From positions 716,596-780,595 of the forward strand of contig NZ_DS999411.1 in NCBI RefSeq assembly GCF_000158175.1: DNA of 64,000 bases, in the 5' to 3' direction. Under the pieces are notes generated by a model, which saw only the letters and a list, made by a program, of their open reading frames with translations, ran no database searches and was not told the origin of the DNA. A program made the position numbers and the translations under genes. This document shows, one piece after another, positions 36,844 to 51,081 of this stretch. Position 1 is the first letter of the stretch, and each line of letters begins with the position of its first letter. Source of the stretch: Luminiphilus syltensis NOR5-1B. GTDB lineage: Bacteria; Pseudomonadota; Gammaproteobacteria; Pseudomonadales; Halieaceae.

Positions 36844-37230
36844 ATGGCAAAAAAGTCAGCCAACTACACTACGAGCTCCCTACCCAGTGAAAAGGCGTGC
36901 TGGGCATGCAGCGGCACTGGATTCGAGGAGCAAAAGTGGTGGCAAAAGGGTGAGGCAAAAACGTGTGTTGTTTGCCACGGGAAAGCGTACTTCCCTGCTG
37001 TTCTGACAAAGTCGAGCTATGAATACGATTGCTGGGATTGCAACGGTACAGGAAAACTTATTACTCACTGCCCGACTTGCCACTCCGTGCTCAACAACTC
37101 CGAGACCTTGGTTATCTGCCCTGAGTGTGAAGTTGAGCTTGTGAATCTACATTACTCCGACTCAGTTTGCCGATCTTGTAAGGGCAAAGGGCGATTGATA
37201 GCGGACGTAACAACTAAGACTCGAACTTAG
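36844..37230 (+). CDS. DnaJ-like zinc-ribbon protein
   Basis: A 128-residue protein made almost wholly of Cys-x2-Cys modules: CWACSGTG, CVVCHGKA, CWDCNGTG, CPTC, CPEC and CRSCKGKG. Three or more of these match the CxxCxGxG repeats of the DnaJ central zinc domain, but there is no J domain. Likely binds two to three zinc ions and another protein or RNA. Alone on its strand between unlike genes. AGGAG lies close before the ATG. Confidence 0.75.
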   Translation: MAKKSANYTTSSLPSEKACWACSGTGFEEQKWWQKGEAKTCVVCHGKAYFPAVLTKSSYEYDCWDCNGTGKLITHCPTCHSVLNNSETLVICPECEVELVNLHYSDSVCRSCKGKGRLIADVTTKTRT

Positions 37231-37389
37231 GTTCTAGCGGGCGGAGGCTATGAGTCCAGGTTAGTTTTGGCGTATCTACAGCGAGTACGCGCCATTTCGA
37301 AGTGATTCAGTTGGCGTTGACAGAAGCTTGGGCACGCTAACGCAGTAAAGATGTTGGATCGATAGCGCATAAAGGCGCAAACGAATCGC

Positions 37390-38391
37390 TTAGTGCGGAC
37401 GCATGCCGCTTTGCGCGGAAGGCCCAGCAAGCATCGTATTCAAGGATGCCCATTTCTCTGCGTTCTTCTGGTAGAAACTCATCTGGGAATTCGCGAGCTG
37501 AATATTCGCCGCAGAAACTCTGGTAACTGAGGCTAGAGGCTGAATTGCCAGCTCCAAAAACCAAGTAGCGGCCTCCCTATTCTTTGGGCGCGTTGAAAGA
37601 ATTACGTCCCCACACTTCTCATTCAATCTCTTCCGACTCGCTACGACCAGAGTTGACGCTCCGAAATTGGGATGCACTAACTCGGATAGCAGGGAATACA
37701 CTTCCATTGCGTCTTGCCAGCCGGTCTTCTTAAGTGAGCGAATGCAGTCGTTTATGTGCACCGTTGGGGAGAACTGTGGGCCCGCCGACTCCGATTGCAA
37801 CCTTGACGGATTACGTTTCTGTTTTACGTACCGGACCCATTCATCAGCACCGCCGTGAAGTGATGTAGAAAGCTTTTCTAAGTTGCTTACTTGCGTCTTG
37901 ATAAACTTTTCAGACCACCCTTTGTGCAACTTATTTTTTTTGCTCACGCTCTTACCCATGCTTTGAAGAAGACTCGAGGTCTCTTTAGTCAGCGGGGTGA
38001 CTTTCTGAAGGTGATAGTTAAACGACGCCACCTCCTCGAAAAAGGAGCGTAGACAGGCCGCAGCGACCAACCAATTTGCGATTGAAACAGCGTCCTTCAT
38101 CCCGCGCCAAAAGCATAACGCTTTCATTTGATGCTGACAGACCCAGCGAGATATGAGGAACTCGTTTGCATGCAATAGCCCCTCTACGAAGTCACGAGAA
38201 AAACCGCTCAACCCCTGAGGAGTGATTTCGTACAACTCTGCGATCTCTGCATCCTGTGGCGCTTCTTCTAGGAAGGCGTCGTATTTATCGATTTGACGCA
38301 CAAGGTCATCGAAATACGTAGCGCTATCGAACGAAATTTCTTCGCTTATCTTCGAAAGATCCTCAGAGATCCAATGAGGGAAAAAGCCCAT
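37390..38391 (-). CDS. Hypothetical helical protein at the end of the methylase operon
   Basis: A 333-residue protein, mostly helical. The block VYSLLSELVHPNFGAS resembles HEPN-type proteins that end a helix with a conserved His near an Asn, but the full RxxxxH motif is not obvious. A basic linker (KSVSKKNKLHKGW) lies mid-protein. AGGAG six bases before ATG. It begins 116 bp after the DUF499 gene and could be the last member of the operon. Confidence 0.7.
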   Translation of the reverse strand: MGFFPHWISEDLSKISEEISFDSATYFDDLVRQIDKYDAFLEEAPQDAEIAELYEITPQGLSGFSRDFVEGLLHANEFLISRWVCQHQMKALCFWRGMKDAVSIANWLVAAACLRSFFEEVASFNYHLQKVTPLTKETSSLLQSMGKSVSKKNKLHKGWSEKFIKTQVSNLEKLSTSLHGGADEWVRYVKQKRNPSRLQSESAGPQFSPTVHINDCIRSLKKTGWQDAMEVYSLLSELVHPNFGASTLVVASRKRLNEKCGDVILSTRPKNREAATWFLELAIQPLASVTRVSAANIQLANSQMSFYQKNAEKWASLNTMLAGPSAQSGMRPH

Positions 38392-38507
38392 CTATTGCTC
38401 CTTGATGTTTTCTGCAGCTGTTACTGTAGGTCCGCTGATGGCCTGTACCTTTGCAAGGTATCGTTCAAAACGACCGCGATAGCGTGCATTTGGATCCGAG
38501 GGCTTAG

Positions 38508-41360
38508 TCAAGACTTGCTCTGCTCGAACTCAGCGGCCGAGAAACGTAACACGCTGCAGTTCTCTTTGACTGTGCGCTGAACTCCTTCATCAAAGCCTTC
38601 GCTGCTTTTGGCTTCGATCTCCACCGAGATCGTTACATCAACGCCAAGCTTGGCCGTGAACTGCTGGACTACTTCGTCCATGATGGTGGCGAAGTCCATC
38701 TTGGCTTTTACCGGATCGAGGGAAATGGTGCCGTAAAATTGCTTTTTATTTGTCGCAGGTGTGGTTGTACCACCACCTCCGGTTCCGCCAGGAGCTGGGG
38801 TTGGTGTCCCCGTACCGCCCGTATCACCGCCTGGCGTTGTAGTCCCTCCAGGCTCGCCGCCCACACCACCGGGCGCAGGACCAGGCTGAGAAGGTTGCTG
38901 TGTGTGCTCGCGGTAAGCTACGGCGGCTTCACGGCCAATCAATAGTGACGATTCGTCTAAAGTGGCGATGGAACCACGCCCAAAGGTGAAGCCAAGGTAC
39001 CGGTCACCTTCCTTGCCAGACGCGAAGGCAAAATAGTCTTCGCTTTCCACACCCTGGTCGATGGCATTGCGGAAAACACTATCGTTAACAAGCCGTGGCA
39101 GGTACAGGTAGTGGCAACAGTCCTGCCAGACTTTTAACGCACCGACGTCATTTACGTCCTCTTTCAGGTACCACTGCTTTAGGACATTGCGAAGATGAAT
39201 AGGAGACCACTCGTAAATCATCCACTCCTCTTCACGCAATTTCTCCTCGATCGCCTGGATCAAGTTGGGCGCTGCAGCGGAGACAGGAACCACCTCCCAA
39301 TTGAGTATTGGCTTACCCTTTACGAATTCTTCAACGGGGGCGATTAACCATTTGTATGTTTCGCGCACCAGTTGGGCAAGCGACTGATCTGCACCATCAC
39401 GGTTGCGCTTGGCTTGATTCCAATGCGACAAATCCTGATTCAAGTGGCCATTTTCAATATCTGCAACAATGGATTGCCACGCCAGAAAAATCCGCGCCTG
39501 CTCTTTGAGTCGGCCAACCACATCGTAGTCCGGCGCCAGGAAGATCAGGCGATTCTGTTTCTGCCGTGGTTGATCGCCGCGGTTGCGCAAAATCTCTTCT
39601 GCGTCAGAAAATGCCTGGTTGGTCTCACTGCGACTGTAGGCTGTGTTGGTCGGCAACACGACCAGTCGTGGGCCCGTGCCGTAGTCGTCCGGTACATCGA
39701 CGGACGGTGTAAAGACATGCACGCCGCCAAACCGATGGTTGCGGCCGAAAACCTGGGTGACTCGGGTTTTTAACAAGGGCAGGAGTTCATCACGTTCGTT
39801 GATGTTCTGCTTGCGGCTCTCCATTTCCCGGCGCAGGTTGGGTTTGGTATCAAGCCAGAATCGGTCCTTGTCGGAATAGAGATAATGCAGTCGATCGCGC
39901 AAGCGCTTGAGCACGTCCTCAAATACACCGAGCGTTTGGCCGGGTTGTGCTGCGCCCAGCAGGATGCGTTCGACCTGAACGCCGCGAATCATCTGCTCAG
40001 TGGTTGATGGCGCGCTGCCGAGGAAAATGGTCCGGGCAGTGCGGCGTGCAGCTTGCACGCTGCCGAACAGGGTGTGGTGGCCATCGATGTCATAGGGCGC
40101 CGAGCGGGTGCCATCCACTTCCCGTTCAATCACGGGTTCCCATCCCTGAGGCAGGTAGTGAATGCTTTTGTTGCGCACGTTGCCATCTTCCAACGGCAGT
40201 GAGCCAGGCATGATCAACGCGTCTTTGTTATCAGAATTCCACAGGCGATGGATGACAATGGCCATATACTGAAGTACGCCCCGGGTACGCTGGAATTTCT
40301 CAAGCGTGGACCAGTCCTCGTACAAGCGGTCGAAGATCTCCGGGTGGATTGGGTAAGACCGGCACAGACGCTCAAAGTATTCGTTGGATTGGGTTTCTAC
40401 CGGAAACTTTTCGGCGTTCTGACGATAAAAATCAGAGAACTGACGGCTGATCCCTTCCACCTCGGCGCGTTCACCGGGGTTCTCAAACAATCTGCGACGC
40501 ACAATCTCGAATGCTTCCTCAGTGCCGACTGGCTTCCAGACGGACTCAACCCGGGCGAAGTACTTCTCCAGCGAATTAAGAGCGCGTTGACCTTGGGTGC
40601 CTCCGACTTCCAGCTCCGATTCGGGCAGCGAGGCCAATAGGATGGCATTGGGCACCGCCTTCAGCGCTTCGGTGAGCGCCTGGATAAAACTGACGTTGCT
40701 ATCGAAGGTGCCTGCCTTGTATTGCTTACCAAGCTCCAGTTGGCGAATAAACGCCACCAGCTCATCCACCAGAATCACGCAAGGCGCTGCCTTGCCGATC
40801 AGTTCGGTGAGAACCTCTTTTCCGGGAGAGGTGCCGTCAGCATCGCTGTCGGTGACCATCTGATAACCCTCATCCCCCAGCAGTTGCCAGGCCAGTTCGC
40901 CCCACAGCGTGTTGGCCGTTATGCTCCCGTACTTCCTGGGCTGGCTGGGCGACAGTTTGATGCCATCAATCACCGCCACTCTGGCCGACGGAAGGCTCTG
41001 GATACCCGCCTCGTCCAATACCGGAGGAATGCCCGTGAGCTTGTCGGTGCCCACCTTGCGCGAAGCCAGGTGCAATACGGCCAGCAGGGTATGGGTCTTG
41101 CCGCCACCGAAAGCGGTCTGTAATTGAATGACCGGGTCGCCACCGAGCCCGGCCAATCGTTGCGCGACAGAGATCAGTAAGAGGCGCATGCCCTCGGTGA
41201 TATAGGTACGGGAGAAGAACATCTCCGCATCCTGATACTCGGCCGTGGCTGTGCCATTGGCTACCTGAGTGATGTCAGCCGCAAACTCAGACTGTTTGAA
41301 GGTGCCTTCCAGAACATCCTTGTGCGGGGTGGAGATTTCTCGCCAGGGTTTCAAACTCAT
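38508..41360 (-). CDS. DUF499 family AAA+ ATPase (COG1483)
   Basis: A 950-residue ATPase. Walker A is [11 protein letters not shown] (residues about 83-92), Walker [13 protein letters not shown]. The region [13 protein letters not shown] and the nucleotide-dependent loops match DUF499. A low-complexity Gly/Pro/Thr linker (about 830-880) joins a short C-terminal domain. The family is regularly encoded with DUF1156 methylases and SNF2 helicases, as here. GAGGACTACCC precedes the ATG at 41360; the frame to 41435 overlaps the methylase gene and is not used. It likely powers DNA handling in the system. Confidence 0.88.
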   Translation of the reverse strand: MSLKPWREISTPHKDVLEGTFKQSEFAADITQVANGTATAEYQDAEMFFSRTYITEGMRLLLISVAQRLAGLGGDPVIQLQTAFGGGKTHTLLAVLHLASRKVGTDKLTGIPPVLDEAGIQSLPSARVAVIDGIKLSPSQPRKYGSITANTLWGELAWQLLGDEGYQMVTDSDADGTSPGKEVLTELIGKAAPCVILVDELVAFIRQLELGKQYKAGTFDSNVSFIQALTEALKAVPNAILLASLPESELEVGGTQGQRALNSLEKYFARVESVWKPVGTEEAFEIVRRRLFENPGERAEVEGISRQFSDFYRQNAEKFPVETQSNEYFERLCRSYPIHPEIFDRLYEDWSTLEKFQRTRGVLQYMAIVIHRLWNSDNKDALIMPGSLPLEDGNVRNKSIHYLPQGWEPVIEREVDGTRSAPYDIDGHHTLFGSVQAARRTARTIFLGSAPSTTEQMIRGVQVERILLGAAQPGQTLGVFEDVLKRLRDRLHYLYSDKDRFWLDTKPNLRREMESRKQNINERDELLPLLKTRVTQVFGRNHRFGGVHVFTPSVDVPDDYGTGPRLVVLPTNTAYSRSETNQAFSDAEEILRNRGDQPRQKQNRLIFLAPDYDVVGRLKEQARIFLAWQSIVADIENGHLNQDLSHWNQAKRNRDGADQSLAQLVRETYKWLIAPVEEFVKGKPILNWEVVPVSAAAPNLIQAIEEKLREEEWMIYEWSPIHLRNVLKQWYLKEDVNDVGALKVWQDCCHYLYLPRLVNDSVFRNAIDQGVESEDYFAFASGKEGDRYLGFTFGRGSIATLDESSLLIGREAAVAYREHTQQPSQPGPAPGGVGGEPGGTTTPGGDTGGTGTPTPAPGGTGGGGTTTPATNKKQFYGTISLDPVKAKMDFATIMDEVVQQFTAKLGVDVTISVEIEAKSSEGFDEGVQRTVKENCSVLRFSAAEFEQSKS

Positions 41361-41370
41361 AGGGTAGTCC

Positions 41371-44277
41371 TCAAAAATCCAGTCCGAGTTCGGCTTGCGA
41401 GCCACTGTGGCCAACCTCATGTGAGGCGGTGACAATGGCGTGCCAAGAACCGATCAATTCGTTGTAGGCGCGGGCGTCTTCGGCCCACTTCTTGCGTTCG
41501 CACAGGGTGTACAGGTGATAGGCGAGTTGTCGGATGGGCTCGCCTTTTTCCGGCATCTTGGCCAGCAGCTCGCCAGCGGCAGATTCGCCTTGGTTGTTGA
41601 GGCTGCGAATCATCTGGTGGCAGGCTTCCCAAACAGGGGTGCGGTTGTCTGTAGTGGGATCCCAATCGGCCTCATACTCGCTCCATTTTAGAAGCCTTAC
41701 TTTGCCGCCGCCGGACTCTACAACTCCTGCAATACGAACGCCGTCAACAGTGGTGCCCTTAGCCTGAGCCAAAACGTTGGCTTCCCCAAATGGGCCAATA
41801 CTCCAACCATACTGATCAAACCAGCTCGAACAGAATTGAGTATCCGGATCAAAATTGCCTGATTCGGGACTCAAGTGTTCTGTGATGGCACGATTAATCA
41901 ATATTAGTGCATCATGTACGCTCATCCGAGAGCCATCTTGGTTAAGCACAGCCCCGTATTTGGAAAAGATTGCCATACCCGGACCAATAGCTGCTTGGGC
42001 TAAATCAACGGGGGCAATCGGCGACTGACCTGTTGTTCCTCCTGTCATTGCAAGCAACATTAGAGGCATTTCAGTTTTTAATTCACGCTGAAATTCCCGC
42101 CTTGATATATCTGAGGCGGAATCGTCTTTTTTGTGGCAAACCAATATGATCGAAGAGGCTAAAGCATTCGACTGATTGGACCTGGTGCGTCCTTGGCGCT
42201 CAGTTCTCAATGGCCAAGTGCCGGTAATTGTCAATCCAGCGGCCAAAACCGCATCTAGAAAAGTCTCCCAACCTTTAGATGCAGTTTCATAGTTTTTCGT
42301 ATCAGATTGTTTGAACGCGTAATAAATTGTAACTGGGTAAGCAGGATGAGAATTATTCGCTATTTTCTCCATCGCTTTCGTCATGCCATGCATGAAGAAG
42401 GCTTCTGCTGAATTCTGATCCTCATGCCTGTGCGAGAATGCGACCAACTCAGCTTCTTTCGGGGTAGTAATAGTTGAAAATGTTTTCGGAAAAAATGTTT
42501 TCAGAGACCGTCTCATCCAGACGTAAAAGAAATCCGAAAGATCAGAATATGGAACATTATCGTAGTAAGGCGGGTCTGTGCTTATTACGGGGTTGATTAC
42601 TACATGTTCTTCTGTGGCACTTCTCTGACTGATGACACCAGCGCTACCCAACCTTGGCAACTCGCGGACTACATCAACTACAATTTTTATTGATTTCGAT
42701 AATCCGCCGCCAACATTAGTGAACGGATTGAGTTCTATAAAATCCCACGCCATCGGCAACGCATTCTGGCTGAAAAGCATTGACGGCCTGTTTTCCTTCG
42801 TGTACCAGGTTACTAAAGTGTTTCCATAAATAGAGTATTTATCGATAGCGAATGCCAGTAAAAGGCAAATAGCCTCAGCATAAGCTTTGGCTCCTCGCCC
42901 TCCATCTTCCAGTGAGTTCGCATCATCGGAAAGACCTGCTTCAATAGCTGCTTGATGGCTGATTTCAAATATTTCAGGGACAAGACCTGTAAACGTTTCT
43001 AACGCAAGAGTTTGCCTATCCGTAAAAATCGCCGAAATATTCTCCATGCCAAACAGTTTGACACCCAGGTACCGAGACGTGCCGGAGAAAGGTACCTCTG
43101 GTCTCCAGGTTGGTTCTGCGCTCTTCGCGAGACTTTCCGCTTCATACGTAGCTGAAATGTAAGTTCTTCCCGTAGGACCCTCAACAGCAATGGCTAACAT
43201 CCGGTAGCCAAGGTTGCCTGCTTTCGATTGTTGCTGAACATATTCGCTAGAAATCGGGACCTCAGAAAGCAAACATTGAAAATTTGCACCTCTTGCGAGC
43301 TTCGTCCCCATTTTGGCCTTTGTTATGTCCTTCGGCTTTTCAGTCACCACTTTGAAATGAAACTTTCTGCTTCCAACTATCGGCTCCAAGTAAACCTCGC
43401 CGCCAGACTTTGTTGAAAGCATGTATGACGTTATTAGTGGGACGTCTACATCATTAAATGCTGGGTTTGGGCTTTTCACGGTGCGCGCCCACATGTAGGC
43501 GATAACTTTAAGCGTCTGTCCAGCCAGTCCTGTTAGATGCGGATTCTCATTTATAAGTGTTTCTGTAACGGGAATGCTTGGATAATATCTTCCTATACTC
43601 GCTTGAGCTCTAGCTAAGAGGTCTTGACCGAAATATTCGACATCTCTGGCTAGGCCTTTAACACCACTCCAGTCACTAGCGGAATCCAGTTGTTCAGGTT
43701 CACTGCGCTCAAACTTTACGGATATTGGTTCACGATTCTTGAAAATATCTGGAATCTGAAGCAATGCGCGATTAATCATCACTGGAATAGGGTTTAGGTC
43801 AGTAGCATTTGACCTTAGGCCAAGACGTTTTGCCTCAAGCGGGAGAGTTCCTCCTCCAGCAAACGGATCAAGGAACTCTGGTAGGATACTTTCTTCAAAT
43901 CCAGGCTTGCCCGCATTAAGTCTGCAGGTCTCTGCCCAACTGTTCTTTATTTTTTGCCAAGCCCTGTTCAGCAGGTCTTCATTATTGTTATTTTCCCATT
44001 TAACAAGCTCTCTGATGATGTCAAAGAGCTCCTCACGCTCCTTGTCAGCCTGTTGTTTTGATTTTCCTGTGTACCATCCTCTCTCGCCGCCTGGATCATT
44101 TACCATCTGAGCAAATAGGACTGCTCTAGCTGCTGCTATGGGACGTTGAGCCCACCATTTGTGAATAGCAGAAGGGTTCCCTTTGTAAATATAGTTTTCC
44201 CTAGTTGAAGCCACATTGATGTCGTCCAGAGGTAGCGCAACCTCAATCAGTTTTTTGGGTGCTTTTATTTCGGCCAT
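41371..44277 (-). CDS. DUF1156 family adenine-specific DNA methylase (COG1743)
   Basis: A 968-residue amino-methyltransferase. The DUF1156 N-terminus ([17 protein letters not shown]) is followed by the SAM-binding motif [13 protein letters not shown] (about 136-148) and the catalytic motif [13 protein letters not shown] (about 568-580). Between them lies a very long insert. The C-terminal quarter has GC-richer, better codon use than the rest, a hint of recombination inside the gene. It starts 9 bp after the helicase stop and ends 10 bp before the DUF499 gene, so the three are one unit. It should mark host DNA. Confidence 0.9.
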   Translation of the reverse strand: MAEIKAPKKLIEVALPLDDINVASTRENYIYKGNPSAIHKWWAQRPIAAARAVLFAQMVNDPGGERGWYTGKSKQQADKEREELFDIIRELVKWENNNNEDLLNRAWQKIKNSWAETCRLNAGKPGFEESILPEFLDPFAGGGTLPLEAKRLGLRSNATDLNPIPVMINRALLQIPDIFKNREPISVKFERSEPEQLDSASDWSGVKGLARDVEYFGQDLLARAQASIGRYYPSIPVTETLINENPHLTGLAGQTLKVIAYMWARTVKSPNPAFNDVDVPLITSYMLSTKSGGEVYLEPIVGSRKFHFKVVTEKPKDITKAKMGTKLARGANFQCLLSEVPISSEYVQQQSKAGNLGYRMLAIAVEGPTGRTYISATYEAESLAKSAEPTWRPEVPFSGTSRYLGVKLFGMENISAIFTDRQTLALETFTGLVPEIFEISHQAAIEAGLSDDANSLEDGGRGAKAYAEAICLLLAFAIDKYSIYGNTLVTWYTKENRPSMLFSQNALPMAWDFIELNPFTNVGGGLSKSIKIVVDVVRELPRLGSAGVISQRSATEEHVVINPVISTDPPYYDNVPYSDLSDFFYVWMRRSLKTFFPKTFSTITTPKEAELVAFSHRHEDQNSAEAFFMHGMTKAMEKIANNSHPAYPVTIYYAFKQSDTKNYETASKGWETFLDAVLAAGLTITGTWPLRTERQGRTRSNQSNALASSIILVCHKKDDSASDISRREFQRELKTEMPLMLLAMTGGTTGQSPIAPVDLAQAAIGPGMAIFSKYGAVLNQDGSRMSVHDALILINRAITEHLSPESGNFDPDTQFCSSWFDQYGWSIGPFGEANVLAQAKGTTVDGVRIAGVVESGGGKVRLLKWSEYEADWDPTTDNRTPVWEACHQMIRSLNNQGESAAGELLAKMPEKGEPIRQLAYHLYTLCERKKWAEDARAYNELIGSWHAIVTASHEVGHSGSQAELGLDF

Positions 44278-44286
44278 TGATAAACC

Positions 44287-47841
<3,555 letters not shown>

Positions 47842-47971
47842 TATTTCGAGCTCCAACAGACAAGTTACAAGTAGTGAGGACCTTTAAGTGCCTTCTCTCG
47901 TAACCATCCGAGACGTTATTGAATGCGGAAAACCCAAGACCTTGAGAAGGTATCTATTGGGTGGTTCTCCA

Positions 47972-48784
47972 CTAAGTGAATTGGTCAAAGTCAATACGTC
48001 CTGCACTGAGTCGCTTATTTCCAAAAAACTTTATGGTGACATCATGCATGCCTTTCGGTAGTGACCCATGCGTAAGACAGTATTCTTCCAACCATCTTCT
48101 TACTTGATCTCGCTTTGACGGGCTAGTGAAACCGCCACCTCTAATCCTCCGATCATCGAAGTTACGCGCGATTGCATCTATAGAAACAGAAAATGGCTCA
48201 AGCATTCTGGATCTCTGCATGCTTTTCCTCTCTTCCAAATCGCACACCTCTTCCTCAATCTTCTGTAACACCTCTTGTATGTCTAACACGCCATCTGACC
48301 CGTAATTTGCAACTATGCTGCTCAAAGTTGTCGGTGCACTTACGCTATTTAGCAATTCAATTAATTCAAATATTGGTGTGTCTTCAAGAGAGTGCAGAGC
48401 CAAAGCTACCTGATCACCCCACTTTTCAAGGTCATCATCAGACTGTTCGGAAATCCACAACGCAATATCCCGCGCCTCGAGTACCCAAGCGCACCTTAAA
48501 GCGGTAGCCTGCGCGCCGGCGGCACCTGTAACTTCTATAGATTCAAAACACCCTTCTTCAACCCAGCCCTCATCAAGGTCAACTAATACGGCCACAAGCT
48601 CCCTCCAAGTTGCGGGCACTCCTATCCGGGCAACTTCGCGGCCGCCTGGATAATACATCTCTGACCACAGATTGACGCTAAACGAATTTGTATTGAAGGG
48701 GGCTAGGGATACAGAGCTGCTATCAGGTACGGTCCCGTAGTCATAGAGACGAACGGACAGTCCTTCTTTAACTTCAGATTTCAT
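47972..48784 (-). CDS. Hypothetical protein upstream of the helicase
   Basis: A 270-residue protein with no family I recognise. The first half looks like a beta-sandwich (VSLAPFNTNSFSVNLWS, PATWRELVAVLVDLDEGWVE), the second is helical and acidic (LDIQEVLQKIEEEVCDLEERK), ending in a basic tail (SKRDQVRRWLEEYCL). It sits in the operon between DUF2130 and the helicase, so it may be an accessory or specificity subunit. Confidence 0.65.
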   Translation of the reverse strand: MKSEVKEGLSVRLYDYGTVPDSSSVSLAPFNTNSFSVNLWSEMYYPGGREVARIGVPATWRELVAVLVDLDEGWVEEGCFESIEVTGAAGAQATALRCAWVLEARDIALWISEQSDDDLEKWGDQVALALHSLEDTPIFELIELLNSVSAPTTLSSIVANYGSDGVLDIQEVLQKIEEEVCDLEERKSMQRSRMLEPFSVSIDAIARNFDDRRIRGGGFTSPSKRDQVRRWLEEYCLTHGSLPKGMHDVTIKFFGNKRLSAGRIDFDQFT

Positions 48785-48874
48785 ACGATACCTTTTGAAT
48801 TTGAAGAGATTCTTACTTCGAAAATTTCCGAGCCTTCACCTCAACAAGGTAAACCTCTTTTATTCGCGTCCCGT

Positions 48875-50188
48875 CTAATCTTGGTCTCCCTCATCTAAAT
48901 CCCTGAACTTCTGGGCCATAGTGGGGTTTTTACGAGTTAATTTTTTAATGGTTACGTCTTGAGCCTTATTGTTCGCGAGACGAAGATTTCTATCCGTACT
49001 GAGAAGTGCGTCTTTCGTTTTTTGCAAGTGATCTATCGACTTATCAATCTCATCAATTGCCAATTGGAATTTTCGCGAAGCCAGATCATAATTCTTCGAA
49101 AATGCTGATTTGAATGCCTCCAAATCATTCTCGAAGTTAGTTATATCTATATTTTGCTCCTTAACTAGGGCCAGCTCGTTCTTGTATTGCAGTGCACCTG
49201 TCGCGGCATTTCGGAGTAGCGTTATTATGGGGATAAAGAATTGCGGCCTAACCACATACATTTTTGGGTACCGATGAGAAACGTCGACGATACCGGTGTT
49301 ATACAGCTCGCTATCCGACTCCAGCAGTGAGACGAGGATAGCGTATTCACATTCTTTCTCCGTGCGATCTTTATCCAGCTCCTTAAAAAAGTCCTCGTTC
49401 TTTTTCTTGGTCGCAGTCGTATCATTCTCGTTCTTCATCTCAAAGGCAATTGAGACGATTTCGGTATTGTTCTCATCTATATCTCGAAAGATGTAATCAG
49501 CCTTGCTCCCGGTTCGAGCATCGTTGTCTTTCTCAAAGTAGGCACGAGGGAACGCGGTAGAACGAATACGATTGAATTCAGTCTCGCAATGCTGTTCGAG
49601 CGTCTCACCCACCATTTTGGTCGAAAGCTTTGCTTTAAGATCCTTCAAACGCTCGATCGCATCATCCCGATCTTTTAGCTGAGTCTCGTATTTATCCTTC
49701 AGTGACTGCTCGGACAGATTATGCTGTAGCTTAGCGTTATCAAGTTGACTAGCAAGTGCATCTCGCTCCTTTTCTACCTCATTGAGCGCAGTAGCCAGAG
49801 TCAATTTACTTTCAGTTGCGCTGGCACTCACCTTGGCTTCAAGCTGCTGGATTCTCCGATCTTTCTCAGCAGCCAGGGCATCTCTCTCTTGCTCTACCTT
49901 CCTCAAGGCTTCGGCGATCGCCAACTGCTGCTGAACATTTCCAGACTCTAACTGTGATTTGAGCTGCTGAATGACCTGGTCTTTCTCGGAAGTAAGTTCC
50001 TGCTTTTCTGCTAATGCCTGCGACTGAGCTAGCTGAAGAGCTGCATCTTTATCGCGTTCAGCTAACACCAAGCGTTCAGTTACCTGCTTATCAAACTCAG
50101 TATCGTGCACCTGCTTAATGATATCGGCGTAACCAGCCTCATCAATCTTGAAGGCCGTTTTACAATTTGGACAAATTATTTCATTCAT
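48875..50188 (-). CDS. DUF2130 family protein with a PD-(D/E)XK-like core
   Basis: A 437-residue protein. It opens with a zinc-type CPNC (Cys6, Cys9), then a coiled coil of about 160 residues (30-190), then a globular domain with GETLEQ, Asp231 (SKADYIF) and Glu250-x-Lys252 (AFEMKNEND). Glu, Asp, Glu-x-Lys in this order and spacing is the signature of a PD-(D/E)XK nuclease fold. DUF2130 has no proven function. First gene of the six-gene minus-strand run. Confidence 0.85.
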   Translation of the reverse strand: MNEIICPNCKTAFKIDEAGYADIIKQVHDTEFDKQVTERLVLAERDKDAALQLAQSQALAEKQELTSEKDQVIQQLKSQLESGNVQQQLAIAEALRKVEQERDALAAEKDRRIQQLEAKVSASATESKLTLATALNEVEKERDALASQLDNAKLQHNLSEQSLKDKYETQLKDRDDAIERLKDLKAKLSTKMVGETLEQHCETEFNRIRSTAFPRAYFEKDNDARTGSKADYIFRDIDENNTEIVSIAFEMKNENDTTATKKKNEDFFKELDKDRTEKECEYAILVSLLESDSELYNTGIVDVSHRYPKMYVVRPQFFIPIITLLRNAATGALQYKNELALVKEQNIDITNFENDLEAFKSAFSKNYDLASRKFQLAIDEIDKSIDHLQKTKDALLSTDRNLRLANNKAQDVTIKKLTRKNPTMAQKFRDLDEGDQD

Positions 50189-50450
50189 TCAGAAATATAC
50201 CTTGAAATGCTTTAGAGCCAGCTGAATTTACCGGTGGTTCGTTTCATTCAGACCGACATAAGGTTCATAGCTGGGGGAAATTACCTTTGCAGGGTATAGA
50301 TCAGCCCGCCGCTCCAAGACGTGTTTCGTACGCGCCACCAAACTGCCGACAAACCTCACTCCCCTACTAGCTGACCGAATTGTCATATTCGCCTTGCATC
50401 CAACCCCCCCACTCACGTCCATTTGGGCACAGGCAAATAGAGCGCAGCCT

Positions 50451-50816
50451 TCATTGTGCACAGGCGTCCGCAAAGTCTTCTCTACAGTAGATATCCACCT
50501 CGCAGCACCGGCACCTCCAGGAGGGCATCGGCGGCTCCATTAGGCATCCACCCAAGATGATCTCTCCGAGTCTCAGCTTCTCTTGAATATCGGCGCGAAG
50601 CTTCCCGCTTGCATCCATAGGCGGTAATCCATGGAGATAGCTCGCGATATCATCGCTCGCGCAGCATGGGCAAGTTGAACCAGCAGGATGCAAAGCGCTT
50701 ACCACTTTGAGAGGTGGCTGCAGTTCCGCCGGACCAAGGAGCGTTTCTTCTTGCAATATCTCCGCCTTCAATGAGCTCGGCAGTACCGGAAACAATATTT
50801 TCGCCGCCAAGTTCAC
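50451..50816 (-). CDS. Cysteine-rich hypothetical protein
   Basis: A 121-residue frame with two metal-binding-like clusters (CPCCASDD and CRCCEVDIYC). Start GTG lacks a good ribosome-binding site, so the true start is unclear. The 262 bp between it and the DUF2130 gene hold no supported gene, and neither do the 265 bp before the next upstream gene. Confidence 0.4.
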   Translation of the reverse strand: MNLAAKILFPVLPSSLKAEILQEETLLGPAELQPPLKVVSALHPAGSTCPCCASDDIASYLHGLPPMDASGKLRADIQEKLRLGEIILGGCLMEPPMPSWRCRCCEVDIYCREDFADACAQ

Positions 50817-51081
50817 TTATGATCACCGTTAAAAAACTCTATTAAAGGCTGTGAGCACCTGCATTGGCTTCCGCTCACTGTATCTCCTGCTATCACTTCT
50901 GAAGCTTGGCACACAATCAAACGTCTAACCCCAAGTTCCCACCCGCCACAACCGAGATCAAGGTGCGATAACCGAATCTGTGGGGATTTTCCTTAGTCAA
51001 TTAGAAAATACCCGGATCCTGCCTGCGAAAGTTGTGAGTAGGTACTCATGCAACAACCGGACTCGGGTAATGCCATACGAT

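Noticed and set aside
50228..50473. 81-residue frame after the cysteine-rich gene
   Set aside because: Starts at a TTG inside the neighbouring frame, with no ribosome-binding site and no family.
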